Shown here piece by piece: positions 58,713 through 64,000 of a stretch of DNA of 64,000 bases (positions are counted from its first letter, which is position 1; each line of letters opens with the position of its first letter). The stretch lies in contig NZ_CP140255.1 in assembly GCF_034479615.1 (NCBI RefSeq), positions 4,092,001 to 4,156,000 on the forward strand, read 5' to 3'. The notes beneath the pieces are model-generated. The model worked only from the letters and a program-made list of their open reading frames with translations. It searched no databases and was not told the origin of the DNA. The translations under genes and the position numbers were made by a program. The stretch comes from Vreelandella neptunia. GTDB taxonomy: Bacteria; Pseudomonadota; Gammaproteobacteria; Pseudomonadales; Halomonadaceae.

Positions 58713-60764
58713 ATGGTTAACGATCCGCTGCTGCAGCCCTTCCAGCTCAAACATCTCACCCTGAAAAACAGGCTGATGATGACAGCCCATGAGCCTGCTT
58801 ATCCTGAGGATGGGATGCCCAAGGCACTCTACCGTGCCTACCACGTCGAACGAGCCAAGGCAGGCCTTGGTCTGACCATGACTGCCGGATCCGCGGCGGT
58901 GGCCAAGGACAGCCCTCCCGTGTTCAACAACATCCTCGCCTATAAGGATGAAGTAGTGCCCTGGATGCGTGAGCTGACCGACGCCTGTCACGAGCACGGT
59001 ACCGCAGTGATGATCCAACTCACCCACCTGGGCCGGCGCACCCGCTGGGACAAGGGCGACTGGCTGCCAGCGGTGTCGCCATCTCATCGTCGCGAGGCAT
59101 CCCACCGCGCTTTTCCCAAGCAGGTCGAGGATTGGGATATCGAGCGCCTGATCCGCGACTACGCCGATACCGCCGAGCGAATGCACGCCGCCGGTCTCGA
59201 TGGCATCGAGTTACAGGCCTATGGCCACCTGATGGATCAGTTCTGGTCGCCGCTGACCAACACCCTAGAGGCGCCCTACGGTGGCGATCTCGACAACCGG
59301 CTGCGCTTCACCTTCGAAGTGCTGCGCGCCATTCGCCAGCGGGTGGGTGAAGCGTTTATCGTAGGCGTGCGCTACACCGGCGACGAGATGCTGCCGGGCG
59401 GGCTGACCTCCGGCGATGGGATGGAGATATCGCGGCGCTTGAAGGGTAGCGGCCTGGTCGATTTCCTCAACGTGGTTCGCGGCCACATCGACACCGACGC
59501 AGGGCTCACCGACGTGATTCCCATCCAGGGCATGCCCAGCGCCCCGCACCTGGATTTTGCCGGTGAAATACGCCGTGAGATCGACTTCCCCACCTTCCAT
59601 GGCGCCAAAATCCAGGATGTCGCCACTGCCCGTTATGCCATCGCCTCAGGCAAGGTCGACATGATCGGCATGACCCGTGCCCACATGGCCGACCCGCACA
59701 TCGTACGCAAGATCGCCGAAGGGCGGGAGGAAGAGATTCGCCCCTGCGTCGGCGCCAACTACTGCCTTGATCGCATCTATCAAGGCGGTGCCGCCTACTG
59801 CATCCATAACGCCGCCACCGGGCGCGAAACCACCATGCCCCACACCATTCCCAAGGCGGCACAGCAACGGCGAGTCATCATTATCGGCGCAGGGCCAGCG
59901 GGGTTGGAAGCCGCTCGTGTTGCCGGTGAGCGTGGCCATTCGGTGGTGGTATTCGAAGCCGCCAGCGATGCTGGAGGGCAGGTACGTCTTACGGCGCAGA
60001 GTGAGCGACGTCGCGAGATGCTGGGCATCATCGATTGGCGCCTGGCGCGCTGTGAGGCACTCGGCGTCGAGATCCGCTACAACGTCTGGGCCGAGGCCGA
60101 GGACGTGCTCGCCGAAAAACCGGATGTGGTGATCGTGGCCACCGGTGGCTACCCCATGGAAGATCAACCCACGGACGGTAGCGACTTAGTCGTCAATACC
60201 TGGGATATTCTTTCCGGGCACGTACCACCGGGCAAACGGGTATTGCTGTTCGACGATGCAGGCGACCATGCAGCCCTGCAGGCGGCAGAGATCATTGCCG
60301 CCGCGGGGGCCGAGCTCGAGATTATGACGCCGGATCGCACCTTCTCCGCAGAGATTATGGCCATGAACCTAGTGCCCTACATGCGCTCCCTGCAGCGCTC
60401 CAACGTCACCTTCACGCCGACTTACCGGCTGAAGTCCGTGCAGCGCGACGGTAGCCAACTGCTCGCCGGAATCACCAGCGATTATGTGGTTCATGACCGG
60501 CAGGATATGGATCATGAGCGGCGTATCGACCAAGTGGTCGTCAACTACGGCATCACACCGATGGCCGATATCTATTTCGAGCTAAAACCGCACTCCAGCA
60601 ACCGCGGCGAGGTGAATTACGATGACCTGATCGTGGGCGCCCCCCAGAGCGTGACTAGCAACCCGGATGGCCGCTTCCAGCTCTTCCGGATCGGCGATGC
60701 CGTCGAGTCTCGGAACACCCACGCGGCCATCTACGACGCGCTCAGGCTGGTTAAAGACATTTAG
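58713..60764 (+). CDS. dgcA: TMADH-family flavoprotein, DgcA-like dimethylglycine demethylase
   Basis: 683 residues: an FMN-binding Old-Yellow-Enzyme barrel (about 1-360) and a C-terminal FAD/NAD-type half with IIIGAGPAGLEAARVAGERG near 390. Family members demethylate trimethylamine, dimethylglycine or stachydrine. The size and the neighbours gbcAB and soxBDAG point to dimethylglycine to sarcosine. The cluster region reads CVGANYC then YC eleven residues on; TMADH has CIGCNVC, so the second of four cluster cysteines is Ala here. The usual partners dgcB and etfAB are not in the window. Stachydrine or another N-methyl amine are the alternatives. ATG at 58713 lies on a weak ribosome site. Confidence 0.8.
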   Translation: MVNDPLLQPFQLKHLTLKNRLMMTAHEPAYPEDGMPKALYRAYHVERAKAGLGLTMTAGSAAVAKDSPPVFNNILAYKDEVVPWMRELTDACHEHGTAVMIQLTHLGRRTRWDKGDWLPAVSPSHRREASHRAFPKQVEDWDIERLIRDYADTAERMHAAGLDGIELQAYGHLMDQFWSPLTNTLEAPYGGDLDNRLRFTFEVLRAIRQRVGEAFIVGVRYTGDEMLPGGLTSGDGMEISRRLKGSGLVDFLNVVRGHIDTDAGLTDVIPIQGMPSAPHLDFAGEIRREIDFPTFHGAKIQDVATARYAIASGKVDMIGMTRAHMADPHIVRKIAEGREEEIRPCVGANYCLDRIYQGGAAYCIHNAATGRETTMPHTIPKAAQQRRVIIIGAGPAGLEAARVAGERGHSVVVFEAASDAGGQVRLTAQSERRREMLGIIDWRLARCEALGVEIRYNVWAEAEDVLAEKPDVVIVATGGYPMEDQPTDGSDLVVNTWDILSGHVPPGKRVLLFDDAGDHAALQAAEIIAAAGAELEIMTPDRTFSAEIMAMNLVPYMRSLQRSNVTFTPTYRLKSVQRDGSQLLAGITSDYVVHDRQDMDHERRIDQVVVNYGITPMADIYFELKPHSSNRGEVNYDDLIVGAPQSVTSNPDGRFQLFRIGDAVESRNTHAAIYDALRLVKDI

Positions 60765-60804
60765 TTTTCGCATCAAACCAACACGGTATCAACGCTGTCT
60801 GGGC

Positions 60805-61656
60805 TCACCCGGGAGTGACTCCCCGAAGTCGCTCGCCGCGACGGCGTAACAGCTCAAGGGTGGTGAGCAGCAGCATCGACAGCAGTACCAGCAGGGTGGC
60901 CACGGCAAGGATCGTCGGGCTGATCTGCTCGCGAATGCCCGACCACATCTGGATCGGCATGGTGCGCTGTTCGGGCCCCGCAATGAACAGCACCACCACC
61001 ACCTCGTCGAAGGACGTAATGAAGGCAAACAACGCCCCCGACACCACTCCCGGTGTGACCAGTGGCAGCACCACCTTGAAGAAGGTTCGCGTGGGATTGG
61101 CGCCGAGGCTGTGCGCGGCTCGGATCAACGTGGTGTCGAAGCTCGATAGCGTGGCCGTCACGGTGATGACCACGAAGGGAATGCCGAGCGCCGTATGCGC
61201 CAGGATCACGCCCACGTAGGTCTGGGCGAGATTGACCTTGGAAAAGAAGAAGAACATCGCCGCTGCGGAAATGATCAACGGCACGATCATCGGCGAAATC
61301 AACAGCGCCATGATCGCGCCACGCGCAGGCATATGCCGACTCGACAATCCCAGCGCCGCCACCGTCCCCAGCACCGTGGCCAGAAACGTCGACGCGATGC
61401 CGATGATGAAGCTGTTCTTGATGGCATTGAGCCACTCGCTCGAGGTAAAGAAATCCTGATACCAGCGCAACGAATAACCGGCCGGGTCGAAGGTCAGCAT
61501 TTCCTTGCTGAAGGTGAAGTAGGGCTCCGCATTGAAGGACAGCGGTATGATCACCAGTAGCGGCCCGATCAGGAACAGGAAGACCAGGCCGCAGATAACC
61601 AGAAAGACATAGTGCCAGATGCGCTCGCCACGGGTGGCGTAGGAAGGAATGGCCAT
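60805..61656 (-). CDS. ABC importer permease, PotC type
   Basis: 283 residues with six membrane helices and the binding-protein-dependent permease EAA loop (LIRAAHSLGANPTRTFFKVVLP near 185). Polyamine/opine/phosphonate-type family (MetI/PotC). Starts 3 bp after the PotB-like gene's stop. Part of an importer with the PotB-like permease and the binding protein at the right edge; the ATPase gene is not here and should lie upstream, off the window. Context suggests an N-methylated amine or betaine-type cargo. Confidence 0.85.
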   Translation of the reverse strand: MAIPSYATRGERIWHYVFLVICGLVFLFLIGPLLVIIPLSFNAEPYFTFSKEMLTFDPAGYSLRWYQDFFTSSEWLNAIKNSFIIGIASTFLATVLGTVAALGLSSRHMPARGAIMALLISPMIVPLIISAAAMFFFFSKVNLAQTYVGVILAHTALGIPFVVITVTATLSSFDTTLIRAAHSLGANPTRTFFKVVLPLVTPGVVSGALFAFITSFDEVVVVLFIAGPEQRTMPIQMWSGIREQISPTILAVATLLVLLSMLLLTTLELLRRRGERLRGVTPG

Positions 61657-61659
61657 GAT

Positions 61660-62913
61660 TTACCCCAGCTTGACCTTGTCGACGCCGATCAGACGATTGA
61701 ACACCAGATAACAGATAATCACCACGAACAGCAGGATGGAGGCAATCGCGGCCGCCAGCCCCCAGTTGAGCGATGTCTGCATATGGTAGGCGATGTAATT
61801 AGTGATGAAGCGCCCCGATTGCCCGCCCACCAGCGCCGGCGTAATGTAGTAACCGATTGACAGGATGAACACCAGAATGCCACCGGCGGCAATACCCGGA
61901 ATCGTCAGCGGGAAATAGACCCGGCGGAAGCTCAGAAACGGCTTGCCGCCCAACGAGCGTGCGGCCCGCATGTAGCTGGGGGGGATGGTCTTCATCACCG
62001 AGTAGAGCGGCAGAATCATAAAAGGCAGCAGAATATGCGTCATGGCAATGATCGTGCCCATCTTGTTGTGGATCATCTGCCAGCGAGCCTCATCGGCGAT
62101 CACACCGAGGGCCACCATGACGTCATTGAGCACGCCCTGGGACTGCAGGATGGCGATCCAGGTGGTGGTGCGCACCAGCAGCGAGGTCCAGAACGGCAGC
62201 AGCACCAGAATCATCAGCAGGTTGGAGTGACGCATCGGCAGATTCGCCAGCAGGAAGGCCACCGGAAAGCCGAGCACCAGCGTCAGCCCCGTGATGACGG
62301 CGCTCATCCACAGCGTTCGCCAAAACAGCGTGGCGTGAATCTGCATATATTCCGGCACCTTGACGATCTCGCCGTCCGGGCTCAACTGGCGATCCATCGC
62401 CGCCAGATAATACGACATCGTGTAAGGAGACGCCTCGCGCTGGATCAGCTTCCAGGTATCGAGCTCTCCCCAGGTATCGTTGACCTCAATGAGCGACTCA
62501 CGATAGGGCGGCTCCAGTGTGCCGACGCGGCGCGCCGTGCGGCTGATGGTCGAACGCATGCCCGACTTTTCGTAGTTCAGTCGGCTGGACAGAAGCCCCA
62601 GATTGCGTTCCTGCTGGCCTTCGCGGAGATCCTCGGCCAAGGCGGCAAAGACGGCTTCATCGGGTAACGACTCACCGTTCCAGCCTTCCAGCGCGGAAAC
62701 GGTGCGGGATAAATGGGTAGACACTTCCGGGTTATCGACACTGCGCCAAAGCATTTCGAACAAGGGCATCAGAAAGGCGATAAACAGGAATACCAGTAGC
62801 GGTGCCACCAGCAACAGCGCCTTGATTTTCGAGCGTCGCACGGTACGACGCAGACTGACCTTGAGCGGCACACCATCGGCCGTTGTCAGAGGAGCGGCAG
62901 GCGGTTCGGACAC
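61660..62913 (-). CDS. ABC importer permease, PotB type, with long periplasmic insert
   Basis: 417 residues, longer than the 280-300 typical of PotB because of about 140 extra residues between the first helix (about 33-53) and the next (near 195). That insert is charged and helical and likely faces the periplasm. The C-terminal part has the usual permease helices and the EAA-type loop YMRAARSLGGKPFLSFRRVYFP. Follows the binding protein gene by about 90 bp. Confidence 0.85.
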   Translation of the reverse strand: MSEPPAAPLTTADGVPLKVSLRRTVRRSKIKALLLVAPLLVFLFIAFLMPLFEMLWRSVDNPEVSTHLSRTVSALEGWNGESLPDEAVFAALAEDLREGQQERNLGLLSSRLNYEKSGMRSTISRTARRVGTLEPPYRESLIEVNDTWGELDTWKLIQREASPYTMSYYLAAMDRQLSPDGEIVKVPEYMQIHATLFWRTLWMSAVITGLTLVLGFPVAFLLANLPMRHSNLLMILVLLPFWTSLLVRTTTWIAILQSQGVLNDVMVALGVIADEARWQMIHNKMGTIIAMTHILLPFMILPLYSVMKTIPPSYMRAARSLGGKPFLSFRRVYFPLTIPGIAAGGILVFILSIGYYITPALVGGQSGRFITNYIAYHMQTSLNWGLAAAIASILLFVVIICYLVFNRLIGVDKVKLG

Positions 62914-63003
62914 GTAGGTATCTCCGTCAGGCGAAAGAAGCGACCAGCAACGGTCGGCTATCGGCAGGCCGCCGCCCGATGGTCACCGGGCGGCGGCAGC
63001 GCC

Positions 63004-64000
63004 TTACTGGGACAGCCAGGCGTTGAAGCGCTGGGTCAGCTCATCGTTGTAGTCGGCCCAGAACAGGTCGTCTTTCTGCAGTGCCGTTGCGAAGTTCGGC
63101 CCGTAGGTCGGCATGTGCGGCGTCATCTCAATACCGGTTTCGGCATGGGTGGACACCAGCTCAGAGGAAGACTTGCGCGCCGGGCCATAGGAGATGTACT
63201 GGGCCTGATCAGCAAGGCGCTGGGTATCGGTGGCGAAATGCAGGTAATCCTTCACCTTGTCGAGCTTGCCGGTGGGCACAACCCAGCCATCCAGCTCGAA
63301 CACCTGCGCATCCCAAATGATCTCAAAGGGCTGGTCTTCGGTGACCATGGCATTGAAGATACGGCCATTATAGGCAGAGGCAAAGGCGACTTCCTGATCG
63401 GCTAGCAGCTGAGGCGGTTGGGCACCCTCTTCCCACCAGATGACTTCATCCTTGATGGTATCCAGCTTGGCGAAGGCACGCTGCACGCCTTCTTCGGTCT
63501 CAAGCATGGCGTAGACCTCATCACGATCGACGCCATCGGCGATCAAGGCCCATTCCATGTTGTTGATCGGCTTGCGCAGCAGGGCCCGCTTGCCGGGATA
63601 GTTTTCCAGGTCGAAGACATCCTCGATGGTGCTGGGCTGATCGTCCTCGGGGAACATCTCGCTGTTGAAGGCGACGATATTGGAATAGACGATAGAGGCC
63701 ACGAAGCAGTCACCCAAGGCACCGTCGACGAAGTCCTCGCTGGGCGGCGTGCCATCCGGCGCGTCGGCCAGCAGTTCATCATGGTCGAGCGGCTCGATAA
63801 GGCCTTCGGCACAGGCGATCATGGCATCGGCGGGAAGCATGTCGACCAGATCCCAGGTCACGTTGCCGGCCTGGGATTGCGCGCGCAGTCCGGCCAGGGC
63901 ATTACCGCTGCGGTCGATATTGACGATCTCGTCGCCGGTCTTCTCCATCCACGGCTTATCGTAGGCCTCGTGCTGGCTCATGCTGTAAGCACCGCCCCAG
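63004..64000 (-). CDS. ABC importer periplasmic binding protein, PotD/PotF-like, 5' end outside the window
   Basis: The frame is open to base 64000, with WGGAYSMSQHEAYDKPW as the first visible residues; WGG near the start is typical of mature polyamine-type binding proteins, so only the signal peptide and a few residues are missing. An internal ATG at 63981 is not the true start. Aromatic and acidic residues (WDLVDMLPAD, NNMEWALIADG, VIWWEEGAQPP) suit an amine or quaternary ammonium ligand. Encoded before both permeases. Confidence 0.85.
   Translation of the reverse strand, partial: WGGAYSMSQHEAYDKPWMEKTGDEIVNIDRSGNALAGLRAQSQAGNVTWDLVDMLPADAMIACAEGLIEPLDHDELLADAPDGTPPSEDFVDGALGDCFVASIVYSNIVAFNSEMFPEDDQPSTIEDVFDLENYPGKRALLRKPINNMEWALIADGVDRDEVYAMLETEEGVQRAFAKLDTIKDEVIWWEEGAQPPQLLADQEVAFASAYNGRIFNAMVTEDQPFEIIWDAQVFELDGWVVPTGKLDKVKDYLHFATDTQRLADQAQYISYGPARKSSSELVSTHAETGIEMTPHMPTYGPNFATALQKDDLFWADYNDELTQRFNAWLSQ

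Overview
The window looks like chromosomal DNA from a Halomonas-type (Halomonadaceae) gammaproteobacterium. This rests on a TRAP importer, a complete glycine-betaine demethylation route, nicotinate catabolism and proton-translocating transhydrogenase in one neighbourhood, and on recognisable protein families; no rRNA or other taxonomic marker is present. No tRNA, rRNA, CRISPR array, insertion sequence or phage gene was seen.

Region 1 (1-7.6 kb): the end of an HDOD-domain gene, a three-part TRAP importer (dctPQM) with its LysR regulator, and divergently the prokaryotic 5-oxoprolinase genes pxpABC. Together these read as uptake and hydrolysis of pyroglutamate.

Region 2 (7.8-22.3 kb): a full nicotinate degradation locus. 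nicA, a cytochrome-fused nicB, a small membrane protein, a sodium:solute symporter and nicX run leftward; nicC, nicD, nicE and nicF run rightward; the MarR-type nicR follows. Published catalytic residues of NicX, NicC, NicD and NicE can be placed in the proteins. The Mo-hydroxylase is unusual: the cytochrome-bearing NicB has lost about 190 N-terminal residues and looks eroded, while a second, intact molybdopterin subunit lies beyond nicR, followed by xdhC and a decayed mocA-like remnant.

Region 3 (22.3-26.7 kb): two near-identical chemoreceptors that differ mainly in the distal half of the sensor domain.

Region 4 (26.8-38.7 kb): housekeeping and stress genes: katG, an aldo/keto reductase, an ABC exporter, pntAB, a LysR regulator with divergent agmatinase speB, and metY.

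Region 5 (38.7-44.5 kb): a two-gene cassette (HipA-fold kinase followed by a HipS-like/HIRAN protein) sits between a degenerate C-terminal fragment of folE2 and the intact folE2-znuBC zinc-response operon with divergent znuA. The cassette is the best candidate for an undescribed system.

Region 6 (44.6-64 kb): a membrane protein of unknown function, then betaine catabolism: gbcA/gbcB (betaine to dimethylglycine), a DgcA-like flavoprotein (dimethylglycine to sarcosine), soxBDAG (sarcosine to glycine), glyA (glycine to serine), sdaA (serine to pyruvate) and purU (formyl-THF to formate). A TetR regulator has a striking 41-bp palindrome in front of it, and a polyamine-type ABC importer runs off the right edge.
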